From the NCBI GenBank assembly GCA_947243795.1, contig OX365942.1, positions 1 through 64,000 on the forward strand: a stretch of DNA of 64,000 nt, read 5' to 3'. Positions 28,361-38,384 of this stretch are shown piece by piece. Position numbers and translations under genes: made by a program. Source of the stretch: Saccharomyces uvarum. Its lineage: Eukaryota; Ascomycota; Saccharomycetes; Saccharomycetales; Saccharomycetaceae. The stretch's first letter is position 1. Each line of letters starts with the position of its first letter. The notes below the pieces were generated by a model. The model was given only the letters and a program-made list of their open reading frames with translations, made no database searches and was not told the origin of the DNA.

Positions 28361-29083
28361 ATGTCCACTTTCATATTCCCCGGCGATGCCTTACCTGTAG
28401 ATCCCACTGTACCCATCAAACTGGGTCCCGGCATATATTGTGACCCCAATAGTCAAGAGGTACGACCCGTGAATACCGGTATCTTGCATGTTTCTACGAA
28501 GGGCAAGAGTGGTGCGCAAGCTGTATATATAGACTACTCCAGCAAAAGATACGTTCCCTCGGTGAACGATTTTGTAATTGGCACCATCACTGGCACGTTT
28601 TCAGACAGTTATAAAGTTTTGCTACAAAACTTCTCCTCTAGTGTCTCGTTATCGTATATGGCTTTTCCTAATGCCTCGAAGAAGAACAGACCTACTTTGC
28701 AAGTGGGCGACTTAGTATATGCAAGGGTCTGCACGGCAGAAAAGGAACTAGAAGCCGAAATTGAATGTGTGGATTCGGCAACGGGTCGCGATGCTGGGTT
28801 CGGGTTATTAGAAGACGGTATGATTATAGATGTGAATTTGAATTTCACACGCCAGTTGCTTTTCAACAAGGATTTTCCCTTATTGAAAGTGTTAGCCGCT
28901 CACACAAAGTTCGAAATTGCCATTGGTCTCAATGGAAAGATCTGGGTAAAGTGCGACGAATTATCTAATACCTTAGGTTGTTATAGGACGATATTGGAAT
29001 GTTGTCAAAAGAACGATGTTGCAACTTTTAAAGATGTAGCAAAGAGACAATTTGAAGAAGTAGTTAGCGTCAAGGAAGAATAG
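28361..29083 (+). CDS. RRP40: Exosome cap subunit Rrp40
   Basis: The 240 residues equal the S. cerevisiae length when started at the ATG at 28361 (MSTFIFPGDALPVDP). The open frame extends upstream only from a non-ATG codon. Rrp40 is an S1/KH RNA-binding protein of the trimeric cap that sits on the RNase PH ring of the nuclear and cytoplasmic exosome. The N-terminal domain (1-55), the S1 domain (about 62-145, SVNDFVIGTITGTFSDSYKV) and the KH domain (about 150-235, with NGKIWVK) are visible. The frame is intact and followed closely by PPM2. Confidence 0.95.
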   Translation: MSTFIFPGDALPVDPTVPIKLGPGIYCDPNSQEVRPVNTGILHVSTKGKSGAQAVYIDYSSKRYVPSVNDFVIGTITGTFSDSYKVLLQNFSSSVSLSYMAFPNASKKNRPTLQVGDLVYARVCTAEKELEAEIECVDSATGRDAGFGLLEDGMIIDVNLNFTRQLLFNKDFPLLKVLAAHTKFEIAIGLNGKIWVKCDELSNTLGCYRTILECCQKNDVATFKDVAKRQFEEVVSVKEE

Positions 29084-29263
29084 GCGATCATGTATAGAAA
29101 TAATTAATATATAAACATCTCAATATCATTATTACTATTATAGTATATCTTTTTCAGTGTCTTGCAAAAAAGCGATGGAAAAAAAAAAGTCTCAAGTGTC
29201 ATCTCATCTCATCTCGACACATAAATGAGATCTTCACACAGATACCGCACTAACTCCACTGCA

Positions 29264-31351
29264 ATGAAAGAACAGAAACCTGATAAACAGAAGATTAGGA
29301 ATGTTAAACAAGAAAGACGCAAGAAGTACGCAGATTTGGCTATTCAAGGTACAAATAACTCCTCGATTGCTTCTAAAAGATCAGTGGAATTATTATATTT
29401 ACCTAAATTAACTTCAGCCAATAACTTTCAGATGAACAAAAATAAAGAACTGTTGGAATACTTTAAGTTTTTTGTTCCCAAGAAAATCAAAAGATCACCT
29501 TGTATCAACAGAGGCTACTGGTTAAGATTATTTGCCATTAGATCAAGATTAAATTACATCATTGAACAAATACCACAAAATAAAAAGGTAGTCATTATTA
29601 ACCTCGGGTGTGGGTACGATCCGTTACCGTTCCAACTACTAGACACTAGTAACGTTCACAGTCAGCAGTATCATGACCGTGTTTCTTTTATAGATGTTGA
29701 TTACTCAGATTTATTGAAAATTAAAATTGAGCTAATCAAGACGATACCTGAACTTTCTAAGATCATTGGCCTTGCCGAGGATGATGACTATATTGATACC
29801 AGCAATGTAGATGTTCTAACCACACCCAACTATCAAGCCAGGCCGTGTGACTTGAACGATTCTGCAATGTTTAGCGCATTATTGAATGAATGTCAATTGA
29901 ACGACCCGAATATCATTAAGGTGTTTATTGCTGAAGTTTCATTGGCGTACATGAAACCGGACTGTTCAGATAGTATCATTGATGCATGTTCTAAGATGGA
30001 GAACAGTCATTTTATTATTCTCGAGCAACTAATTCCAAAAGGGCCATTTGAACCCTTTTCTAAGCAAATGCTGGCGCATTTCAAGAGAAACGATTCTCCT
30101 CTACAGTCTGTATTGACCTATAACACCATTGATTCACAAGTTGAAAGATTCAATGGATTAGGTTTTCCTCACGTTAACGTGGGTGATATGTTTCAATTGT
30201 GGGAAAGTGCAGATGAAAAGACCAAAAAGGAACTTTTAGAAGTAGAACCGTTTGACGAACTAGAAGAATTTCATTTATTTTGCCATCATTACGTCTTATG
30301 CCATGCTACAAACAATAGACAATTTTCTTTTACTCGCGGATTTAGATTTGACAGACCAATCTCCGAGGCTGGGTTAGCTGTAGATCGAAATTATCAGCTC
30401 TTAGAATATGAATGCGCCATCAATAGAAGATTTGGCGATGCAGCCGTTTGTGGAGATTATATATTTTATGTGGGAGGCAGTAACCCATACAGGGTAAACG
30501 AAATATTGCAATTGAGTATCTCTGACGATAAAATGAATATGCAAACCATTGAACCTATAAGCAATGAACTTCCCCTAGCAAGAATGTGTCATACTTTGAC
30601 GTCTTTTTGCGGTGGTAGCCAGCTACTACTCGTTGGTGGTAGAAAGGCACCTCATCAGGGCCTTTCTGATAACTGGATATTTGATACAAAGACAAATGAA
30701 TGGTCAATGGTTCAGAAGTTATCACATACGAGATTTAGACATAGTGCGTGCAACTTATCGGGTGATAGTGTCCTGATCTTTGGTGGAGTTACAAAGGGTC
30801 CGGTTATGCTACGATATGATGCCAATGAACCAGCCTTCCAAGATATAACACCAAAAAACGCGTTCTTCCAACACTCGCTAGTATCAGCGGGGTTAGCGTT
30901 CAATCCTGTGTCCAAACAAGGTGTCATATTGGGCGGTGGATTCAAGGACCAGACGACTGTTTCGGACAAGGCAATTGTATATAAATACGATGCAGAAAAT
31001 GCCACAGAGCCAATTACAGTGATCAAGGATATCCAACACCCATTACTACAACGCTATGGCTCCAAAATCAAGTACCTTTCTTCAGGAAAGCTGCTGGTAG
31101 TTGGCGGAACGAGTCCTTCAAGACTATTTGACCACACTAACTCCATAATCACTCTCGATCTTCAGAATGAAACGGTAACGTCTATTCCTATCCCAATACG
31201 CATATGGGAGGATCATTCCTTAATGCTTAGCGGCTTTAACTTGGTTTCCACAGCAGAAGACGTTGTTCACATTATAGGAGGTGGTGCCACCTGCTACGGG
31301 TTTGGTTCAGTAACTAACGTGGGTCTCAAGCTTGTAGAAAATTCCAATTGA
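29264..31351 (+). CDS. PPM2: tRNA(Phe) wybutosine methyltransferase Ppm2 (Tyw4)
   Basis: The ATG at 29264 gives 695 residues, the exact S. cerevisiae length; an in-frame ATG 13 codons earlier is less likely. Ppm2/Tyw4 carries out the last steps of wybutosine formation at G37 of tRNA-Phe (SAM-dependent carboxymethylation and methoxycarbonylation). The N-terminal leucine-carboxyl-methyltransferase-like domain has the SAM loop NLGCGYDPLP (about 113-122) and the IFIAEV-like motif VFIAEVSLAYMKP. The C-terminal half has kelch-type repeats with GG-containing blades (LLVGGRKAP, VLIFGGV, VVGGTSPS). It is one of the most diverged proteins of the window relative to S. cerevisiae, about 80 % identical by recall. 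Confidence 0.93.
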   Translation: MKEQKPDKQKIRNVKQERRKKYADLAIQGTNNSSIASKRSVELLYLPKLTSANNFQMNKNKELLEYFKFFVPKKIKRSPCINRGYWLRLFAIRSRLNYIIEQIPQNKKVVIINLGCGYDPLPFQLLDTSNVHSQQYHDRVSFIDVDYSDLLKIKIELIKTIPELSKIIGLAEDDDYIDTSNVDVLTTPNYQARPCDLNDSAMFSALLNECQLNDPNIIKVFIAEVSLAYMKPDCSDSIIDACSKMENSHFIILEQLIPKGPFEPFSKQMLAHFKRNDSPLQSVLTYNTIDSQVERFNGLGFPHVNVGDMFQLWESADEKTKKELLEVEPFDELEEFHLFCHHYVLCHATNNRQFSFTRGFRFDRPISEAGLAVDRNYQLLEYECAINRRFGDAAVCGDYIFYVGGSNPYRVNEILQLSISDDKMNMQTIEPISNELPLARMCHTLTSFCGGSQLLLVGGRKAPHQGLSDNWIFDTKTNEWSMVQKLSHTRFRHSACNLSGDSVLIFGGVTKGPVMLRYDANEPAFQDITPKNAFFQHSLVSAGLAFNPVSKQGVILGGGFKDQTTVSDKAIVYKYDAENATEPITVIKDIQHPLLQRYGSKIKYLSSGKLLVVGGTSPSRLFDHTNSIITLDLQNETVTSIPIPIRIWEDHSLMLSGFNLVSTAEDVVHIIGGGATCYGFGSVTNVGLKLVENSN

Positions 31352-31390
31352 TGCCTCTTCCTGGGCTCGAATGGCCGCTAGCTCGCTATG

Positions 31391-31397
31391 TGACTCA
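31391..31397 (+). promoter_or_regulatory. Gcn4 site upstream of ARG8
   Basis: TGACTCA is a perfect Gcn4 half-site consensus, 169 bp before the ARG8 ATG. General amino-acid control of ARG8 is known. Confidence 0.65.
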
Positions 31398-31565
31398 CTT
31401 AAAGTGCATGATGCGTCATTTTAGAACTTTTCCATCAAAAGACCGTTTTTCGCTTTATTTAAAAGCGTGAAAAAACGATATATTGTAACGCTCTGAAAAT
31501 TCGACTCTTAAGTGCAAGTGACTGCGAACTCATTTGTATAAAGATATAACAAAGGAACAACGAAC

Positions 31566-32837
31566 ATGTTTAAAAGATATTTATCCAGTACTTCTTCCAG
31601 AAGATTCACCAGTATTTTGGAAGAAAAGCCCTTTCAAGTGACCACTTACTCTAGGCCCGAAGATCTATGTATCACTAGAGGAAAAAATGCCAAGCTGTAC
31701 GATGACGTAAACGGTAAGGAATATATCGATTTCACGGCAGGTATTGCTGTGACTGCATTGGGCCACGCGAATCCGGACGTAGCTAAAATTCTGTATAATC
31801 AAGCCAAGAAGCTGGTCCACTCTTCCAATCTTTACTTTACTAAGGAGTGTTTAGATTTGAGCGAGAAAATTGTGGAAAAGACCAAGCAATTTGGTGGTCA
31901 ACACGATGCTTCGAAAGTATTTCTGTGCAATTCAGGTACAGAAGCAAATGAAGCTGCTTTGAAATTTGCCAAGAAGCATGGTATAATGCAGCATCCTGGC
32001 AAACAAGGCATTGTTGCATTCGAAAACTCTTTCCATGGGCGTACTATGGGTGCTTTATCAGTTACCTGGAACAGTAAATATAGAACTCCGTTTGGCGATC
32101 TAGTGCCTAATGTATCATTCTTAAATCTTCATGATGAAATGACGAAACTACAGGATTATATCTCTTCAAAAAAGGATGAGGTTGCTGGTTTGATCATCGA
32201 GCCAATTCAAGGTGAGGGCGGTGTTTTCCCAGTAGAAATTGAGAAATTAACCGCGTTGAAGAAAATATGCCAGGATAATGATGTCATTGTCATTCATGAT
32301 GAAATCCAGTGTGGATTGGGCCGTTCAGGTAAGTTATGGGCTCACGCCTATTTACCAAAGGAGGCGCATCCAGATATCTTCACATCTGCCAAAGCTTTAG
32401 GTAATGGGTTTCCTATTGCTGCCACCATTGTCAATAATAAGGTCAATGATGCCCTAAGAGTTGGTGACCATGGCACCACCTACGGTGGGAACCCGTTGGC
32501 TTGCTCTGTAAGTAATTACGTCTTGGACACTATAGCAGATGAAGCTTTCTTGGAACAAGTCTCAAAGAAGAGTGAAATTCTCCAAAAGCGATTACGTGAA
32601 ATTCAAGTCAAATACCCTAAGCAAATAAAGACTATCAGAGGCAAAGGTTTAATGCTCGGTGCTGAATTTGCCGAGCCACCCACCGAAGTCATTAAGAAGG
32701 CCAGAGAATTGGGTCTTTTGATTATTACCGCTGGTAAGAGTACGGTTAGATTCGTTCCTGCTCTAACCATTGAAGATGAGCTTATCGAAGAGGGGCTGAA
32801 CGTTTTCGAGAAAGCAATTGAAGCTGTCTATGCTTAG
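31566..32837 (+). CDS. ARG8: Acetylornithine aminotransferase Arg8, mitochondrial
   Basis: The 423 residues equal the S. cerevisiae length. Arg8 transfers an amino group from glutamate to N-acetylglutamate semialdehyde to make N-acetylornithine in mitochondrial arginine biosynthesis. The N terminus, [17 protein letters not shown], is rich in Arg, Ser and hydrophobic residues and lacks acids, as a matrix targeting signal should. The class-III aminotransferase fold carries the pyridoxal-phosphate lysine K276 in [12 protein letters not shown], the phosphate loop [10 protein letters not shown], and [10 protein letters not shown] with the cofactor-contact Asp. The Gcn4 site upstream supports its role. 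Confidence 0.97.
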   Translation: MFKRYLSSTSSRRFTSILEEKPFQVTTYSRPEDLCITRGKNAKLYDDVNGKEYIDFTAGIAVTALGHANPDVAKILYNQAKKLVHSSNLYFTKECLDLSEKIVEKTKQFGGQHDASKVFLCNSGTEANEAALKFAKKHGIMQHPGKQGIVAFENSFHGRTMGALSVTWNSKYRTPFGDLVPNVSFLNLHDEMTKLQDYISSKKDEVAGLIIEPIQGEGGVFPVEIEKLTALKKICQDNDVIVIHDEIQCGLGRSGKLWAHAYLPKEAHPDIFTSAKALGNGFPIAATIVNNKVNDALRVGDHGTTYGGNPLACSVSNYVLDTIADEAFLEQVSKKSEILQKRLREIQVKYPKQIKTIRGKGLMLGAEFAEPPTEVIKKARELGLLIITAGKSTVRFVPALTIEDELIEEGLNVFEKAIEAVYA

Positions 32838-33132
32838 ATTTAGTTTCCACTCTCAACCGTATATAGAATACTCTAATTGCAACATGATTTTGTAGTATAT
32901 TCCATTGTTTAAATATAATTAAGCTACCTCATAACGTGCAAAGTAGAGCTGTTTTTTTATTTTTTTCACTCAATAATAGCAGTAACTTTTTTTTTCCCTT
33001 TTTTTTTACTTTCTCTTTTGATTTAATGAGTTATACATGCACTCTAACTAGTAGAGTGTATATACATATATTATGATTATATATATAAATTTAACTAAAA
33101 TAACAGTTATCTTAAGAAAACTTTAGACTATC

Positions 33133-33774
33133 TTACAAGGTGATTGATGGTTGAGGGTGTCTACCATTAGCACTAGAATGTGGGAAGAATTCCAAATGAC
33201 CGTCATCGGTTAATTTTAAGACTTGCTTGAATTTACCACCAATTCTCAATAATGGTTCTTTATCTTCAGATTTGGTCCATAAGGCAAACTTGTTACCACC
33301 TTTTCTAATGCTTAAAACAACACCGTTGATTTGAGAATCGTCTTCATCAATGGTTTCGCCAATAACTGCCAGTAAGGTTCTGAGCCATAATTCGTCGATA
33401 TCAGCACCTTTGCCTCTTAGTTGGAAAGACCATTTACCACCTTTAGCATTGGCCTCATCTTCCCATTCTGGTCTAACGTCATTACGGAAAACATGGTAAT
33501 CTGATTTCAATGGTAGTTCGTGTGGTTCGGGAATATTTTGGATGATAGCCCAGAATTCTTCAACAGTTTGGAATGAAGTCACAGGACGCAATAGATCAGA
33601 CCAGGATTCGGATTTATCAACTGCTGGCTTTGTGTACCACAACGTCCATTTGGTATTCAATGGGTGCTTGACATCGAAGTGAGCACTGTCACTCAAGACA
33701 GTCTTTGGAGTAGCTGTGGCATCATCGACTGAAACGGTTTCTTCAAACTTCTTGCTAACTTCTTCAACGGACAT
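33133..33774 (-). CDS. CDC33: Translation initiation factor eIF4E (Cdc33)
   Basis: The 213 residues are nearly identical to S. cerevisiae eIF4E. The protein binds the m7G cap and recruits eIF4G to start translation. The cap-stacking tryptophans W58 (SESWSD) and W104 with E105 (RPEWEDE) are in place, as is the eIF4G/4E-BP contact surface around HPLN and VEEFW (W75). The flexible N terminus (about 1-35) is the least conserved part. Two opposed Reb1 sites lie upstream. Confidence 0.98.
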   Translation of the reverse strand: MSVEEVSKKFEETVSVDDATATPKTVLSDSAHFDVKHPLNTKWTLWYTKPAVDKSESWSDLLRPVTSFQTVEEFWAIIQNIPEPHELPLKSDYHVFRNDVRPEWEDEANAKGGKWSFQLRGKGADIDELWLRTLLAVIGETIDEDDSQINGVVLSIRKGGNKFALWTKSEDKEPLLRIGGKFKQVLKLTDDGHLEFFPHSSANGRHPQPSITL

Positions 33775-34098
33775 TTTTCTTCCTTTTTCACTAGTTTCCA
33801 GACAAAAATGCTTTTATTTTTCGTAAAACTCCTAGGAAGTACTCAAGCACTATCACAAACACGTATATACAATATATATTGAAAATTAACACCAGCTTTG
33901 CAAAGCAAAACACTCTTTATCTGGTATTGCATTAAACTCTTTAGACGACGAAAAAAAAAAATTTTCTTTTCGAGAAGGGTAATACATATCATATTTACCC
34001 GGCCTTGCTAGTCGGGTAATTTTTTAGTAGTTTATTATTTTTTAAACAGTAATGGAGAATAGGTTAAACTATACTATAATTGTTATGGATGACTTGGT
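33775..34098. promoter_or_regulatory. CDC33 promoter with opposed Reb1 sites
   Basis: TTACCCGG (33995-34002) and CGGGTAA (34013-34019) form an inverted pair of Reb1 consensus sites in the 324-bp gap between RTC1 and CDC33, about 220-245 bp before the CDC33 ATG. Reb1 makes nucleosome-free regions and can also stop RNA polymerase II read-through, here from the tandem RTC1. Confidence 0.75.
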
Positions 34099-37000
34099 TC
34101 AGATGAATGCAACGCCGGGACAGCCGCCGGGACATTCGCGTTCCTTCTCGTTAAGAAACCACTCTTGTATGCACTGGAAGTGACCCTCGTGTCCACAGGG
34201 AAGTAAAACCATGGTCAGTTTCTTCAAAGGTCTTTCACACAGGACACAGAGCGAATTCTTCTTCTTACAGGAGTCGCAGTACCAGTATCCGAACTTGTCC
34301 ATTATCTTCTTGTTATTTGCCTGTTGCGCTTCTGCTCTGAACTTGTCCTTGGAGCTTTCGTTCGTGATTAACTCGCCGCACTGTTCGCAGTACAGTCTAA
34401 TGGAAGACTGATCACCTTCAGATCCCATTATATCCTCGAAGGGGCAGTACTTCAAGACGTCTGCAGCGATTCCAAATAGCTCATATCTATGAAGCAGCTG
34501 CAGAAAATGTGCGATTGCATCCTTCGCGATTGCGATTTCTGTAACTTGGTATATCGTTTGGAAAAGGAAAAGAATATTTACTGTCAGTACGACGTTCCCA
34601 GTGTCTGTGGCTTGTTTGTACAGTTGCTTGATGAGTTTCTTAGTATCCCAAGGTGGGTCGTCCGTTATCTGTCTACATTTGGCGAGTTTTTCTGTTAACG
34701 AGGAAGACGGTTGTTGCTTGTCAATGCCATCTGGTTGTGACAGCAAGCGCACGGGCGATCCGGTCACTGGTGCAGTTTGTGAAGACAGTTTTTTGAAAGC
34801 TCCCAGTTGGGAGGTTGTCGTGGTGAGGCTTTGCAACGATGACACTTTACTACGTGGGCTCACGCTATTGTAAACAAACCTGGGAGATATGTTATCGTCG
34901 TCATTTCCCATGTCAGTATCAGCATTGTAGCCGTTGGGAGAATGTAACATGAACGTATCTATGAACGATTTACGGTGTTCTCGCTTCTGTAAGATTGGTA
35001 TACTTCTTGCAGTAGACAAAGCATGAATGCGGGTCGATTTTATCAATGGGTCATACGCCTCTTCTTGATCAGCTTCTTGTTCGGCTTCTTCTTCCTCATC
35101 TTCCTCGATAATGGCATCATCATTTATTGTCTCGCCAATAATCCCTTGAGACTGTGAAAGTTGGCTTTGTAGTTCTTTCAATCTACTTAACACTTCGTCG
35201 GAACCCTCATTTGGTTGTGTATATGTGATTTTTTCCGTGTTTTTCAACTGCTCTCCAAGTTTAGAGATTGGTTTTTTTTCAGTATCACTTGGTTCTTCAG
35301 AACTAGCTTGAAATGCTTGTGGTCTTTCTTCTATTAGCGAATCCGCTCCACTTGTTCCTTCTCTACATTCCTCAGGAGACTTTTTTCCAGCTCTTGGGTT
35401 CCGCCCTGATTCAAAATCAGAACTTTCGTTTGTATCCATATTAGATGCTTCATCGGATGATACTGGAGAGGAATTCATCCACTTCAAGTCCCAAAGCAAT
35501 GAATCTCTTATTAGAATCCAAACTTTAAAATTGGGTAGATCATTTATGGATAAATAAACTGACGCATTATGAGTTGCAATGGATATTAGATCTAGTAATG
35601 TCTGCATTTTCTTCTGGAGCTGTGCTTCTAAATTCTTGTTAATCTTCCTGATATTGCCAGTCTTGTGTTTATTTGTAGAAATGGAAGATATACTTGACCT
35701 GGTATCCTTCTCATCAAATTCCTTGGAGCCTTTTGAGTTCCTCTTGGATTGTTTTTTGCTACTTTTTTCATTCATTAGAGTGGCCCATGTATTATTCTCT
35801 GAAAAATTATACTTTTTCAACAGGTGAGTCTCGATTATTTTATCGTCATCATCGTCGTCATCATCATCATCATCATGCCCATCAATCACTTTTTTATCGT
35901 CACTAACATTTTTCTCATCGCGTTTGTATACACTACTAACATCATCCGCATCATCCTGGTCTTGAACATATGAAAATTTAAGCTGCCGAGCCAGAAATTT
36001 GAACGTTTTTACTGGTGAGTCCCTAACAGAAAACTTTTCAGTAGTTGCCCCGTTTCTTTTTAAATGATTTATTTTGGTCAATCTTATATTATTGAAAATC
36101 TGGGGTATATCTAAAGTGATGATATAAGGCGGTTCAATGGCAACTTCCTCTTGATTTTCAGCTTGTGGTGTTAAAGATGTTAATGATGCGGAAGAACTAT
36201 TGAAAGAAGACGCCGCAGATGTTATTGTCATTAAACTCTTTGTACTAAATGTTGGGCCGGCTTTTAAAGCGGACGGTCTTTCTGGTGCAAAGCTTGTTAG
36301 TCCTGTATGACTAAAACCTTTTTTGATTCCTTCTATTATTCCCTGGCTCTCCGAATTGCCGTTTTTCATATTTTTTGTTGCACCTGGAAGTTTTTTGCCT
36401 GTATTGTTTGGAACCGTTTTAGTCTCTGGTTCTGGCAGCTCGTATGAGCCCACTTCTTGATCAACCGAAAGTAATCCGTTTCCATCTAAATCTCTCCAGG
36501 TGGTCGTGTTTTTGCTCAAATTTTCAAGCACCGTTGGCTCTTTGTTAATGTCCCAACCATTGATGCGAGTCCCCTTATCGATATTGAAAACCAAGTCATC
36601 ATCCCACCACACTAATCCCAGCGAAGGTGTTCCTGATAAAAGGATGTGTCTAGGGATGTACTTCCTTGCTAAAGAATAAACACAAACTTCTGCTTCGTCA
36701 CCCATTGAGGATACTCCTAATAGAGAGTTGTATATGTTCTTGCTATAGGTAGGTCTGAATTTTAATTTAGTAACTGGATATCCTGTGTTGATCGTTAGTT
36801 TAGGAAACGCCAACGAACTACTGTTATTCATGGCTGTATTTGGTGTGTGCAATGAGGGCGAATTTCCGTAATTAACCACTGTATTTTCACTGGCATTTAC
36901 ATTATCACCAACATACCAAAGACAGCATTTTCCATCTCTACCACCTGTAGCAATGTATTCTTGATGAGGATGCCAGTTCAGGCAAAGGCCAGGTCCTGTA

Positions 37001-38112
37001 TGTGCGTTCAGTTTTTTTTCATATTGGGCAGGTTGACGAAGATCAAACTTCAATAGATATCCTGAGTCATGTATGGATGCAAATTTGTAACCACTTTTAG
37101 AATTGCCGTATGTTGATGAACCCTGTTCATTCTTAGATGCAAAGTTGTAGCCAGGCATCCATTTCACATCTCTGATTGAGTCTGATGCTGTGTTTATATT
37201 AATATCAGATCTATTTGAGCTTTTGGAATTATTAGAACGTAGATCCCATATTTTGACGCAACTGTCTTGTCCACCACTAATGATAAGGTTTGATTCTACC
37301 ATATTAAAGTCAAAACTATTGATTGATCTTGTATGTTCGCATAGAGATGTTATCAAAGGATTGTCTAATGAAGAGCTCTTGTTGAGATCGTATATTGATA
37401 TCGCCGTAGAATTGTTACACACTGCGATACAGTTTTTGTAATTATTGAACCCGGTTTTCACATCTGCAATTGTACTAAATTTATTTTGCCTTGTTCTTTT
37501 GCTTAATTTGGGTAGTAGGGATGTTCCCAACTTTGTTGATGTATTATTATTAGGTCTTATGAAATCATGTACACACTTGATAGACTTATCTGTTGGTGAA
37601 AATTGATAAAACCCCAAATGAGTTTTGCCTGCACACACAAGACCATTGATGTTCGGATCATTCACTTTGTCTATACTAGACAATTCTTTGTCCACTTTGG
37701 TGGTGTAAATGAGCCCGGACGAATTCTTTGTGTTCGCTATAATATTAGAATTAGTTTTTGTTTTAACCTTCATGTTTGACTTGCTGTTCGTGCTTCTCGT
37801 TTTCTTTGAATAGGAACCCTTATCATAGGGCAAGCAGTTATCGTTGAATGAACTTGTTCTGTGCGCATGACTTTCAGACATATAAATCCCGTTACTGTAA
37901 GAGAAAGTAGGAGTCAGGTTAGGCCTCCGTATAGAGTCCAGTGTGGGAGTCTGACTACTGTTCGAATAATGGTGCACTCGAAAGGACGAATTGTTGCTTG
38001 ACGAAGATCCAAGAAACTCGTTCTTGCCCAAAGAAGAAATATTTTTGTTTTTTGGTATGGAGGTGCCTCCGTTAGGAACTGAAGCATTCTCCAAGTGAGG
38101 AGATAAGCTCAT
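34099..38112 (-). CDS. RTC1: SEA complex (GATOR2-like) subunit Rtc1/Sea2
   Basis: The 1337 residues compare with 1341 in S. cerevisiae. Rtc1/Sea2 is the WDR24-like subunit of the SEA coat complex at the vacuole, which controls TORC1 through the Iml1 branch. A Ser/Asn-rich N terminus (1-130) precedes a WD40 propeller (about 140-520, with ISGGQDSCVKIWDLRS and IATGGRDGKCCLWYVG). A long low-complexity middle includes an 11-Asp run (about 745). A C-terminal RING-like zinc domain (about 1255-1337) has CEQCGEL, CDSCKKKNSLCVLC, CGHEGHFQCIQEW and CPGGCPG. Confidence 0.95.
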   Translation of the reverse strand: MSLSPHLENASVPNGGTSIPKNKNISSLGKNEFLGSSSSNNSSFRVHHYSNSSQTPTLDSIRRPNLTPTFSYSNGIYMSESHAHRTSSFNDNCLPYDKGSYSKKTRSTNSKSNMKVKTKTNSNIIANTKNSSGLIYTTKVDKELSSIDKVNDPNINGLVCAGKTHLGFYQFSPTDKSIKCVHDFIRPNNNTSTKLGTSLLPKLSKRTRQNKFSTIADVKTGFNNYKNCIAVCNNSTAISIYDLNKSSSLDNPLITSLCEHTRSINSFDFNMVESNLIISGGQDSCVKIWDLRSNNSKSSNRSDININTASDSIRDVKWMPGYNFASKNEQGSSTYGNSKSGYKFASIHDSGYLLKFDLRQPAQYEKKLNAHTGPGLCLNWHPHQEYIATGGRDGKCCLWYVGDNVNASENTVVNYGNSPSLHTPNTAMNNSSSLAFPKLTINTGYPVTKLKFRPTYSKNIYNSLLGVSSMGDEAEVCVYSLARKYIPRHILLSGTPSLGLVWWDDDLVFNIDKGTRINGWDINKEPTVLENLSKNTTTWRDLDGNGLLSVDQEVGSYELPEPETKTVPNNTGKKLPGATKNMKNGNSESQGIIEGIKKGFSHTGLTSFAPERPSALKAGPTFSTKSLMTITSAASSFNSSSASLTSLTPQAENQEEVAIEPPYIITLDIPQIFNNIRLTKINHLKRNGATTEKFSVRDSPVKTFKFLARQLKFSYVQDQDDADDVSSVYKRDEKNVSDDKKVIDGHDDDDDDDDDDDKIIETHLLKKYNFSENNTWATLMNEKSSKKQSKRNSKGSKEFDEKDTRSSISSISTNKHKTGNIRKINKNLEAQLQKKMQTLLDLISIATHNASVYLSINDLPNFKVWILIRDSLLWDLKWMNSSPVSSDEASNMDTNESSDFESGRNPRAGKKSPEECREGTSGADSLIEERPQAFQASSEEPSDTEKKPISKLGEQLKNTEKITYTQPNEGSDEVLSRLKELQSQLSQSQGIIGETINDDAIIEEDEEEEAEQEADQEEAYDPLIKSTRIHALSTARSIPILQKREHRKSFIDTFMLHSPNGYNADTDMGNDDDNISPRFVYNSVSPRSKVSSLQSLTTTTSQLGAFKKLSSQTAPVTGSPVRLLSQPDGIDKQQPSSSLTEKLAKCRQITDDPPWDTKKLIKQLYKQATDTGNVVLTVNILFLFQTIYQVTEIAIAKDAIAHFLQLLHRYELFGIAADVLKYCPFEDIMGSEGDQSSIRLYCEQCGELITNESSKDKFRAEAQQANNKKIMDKFGYWYCDSCKKKNSLCVLCERPLKKLTMVLLPCGHEGHFQCIQEWFLNEKERECPGGCPGVAFI

Positions 38113-38384
38113 AATTATTCACCTTTGATAGCGCGGTTTTGGTTTAGTTACCAGTCAGTGTTCGCCGTCAGTTGTATTATTAACCAGTTTCCTTTTTTAG
38201 TAATTACCTTCAATATATTGTAGTTATGGACATATTTAAGTTGTGACCCCGAGATAGAAAATTTTAAATTGCATAGATTCTGTAAATCTCGAAACTCGAC
38301 ACTAATGGAATGAAAAAACTCCTTTGAAGCTACCAAATTGCGCTATTCGTGCTCCGTTAACTTTAAATATTCACAGATTTCAAA

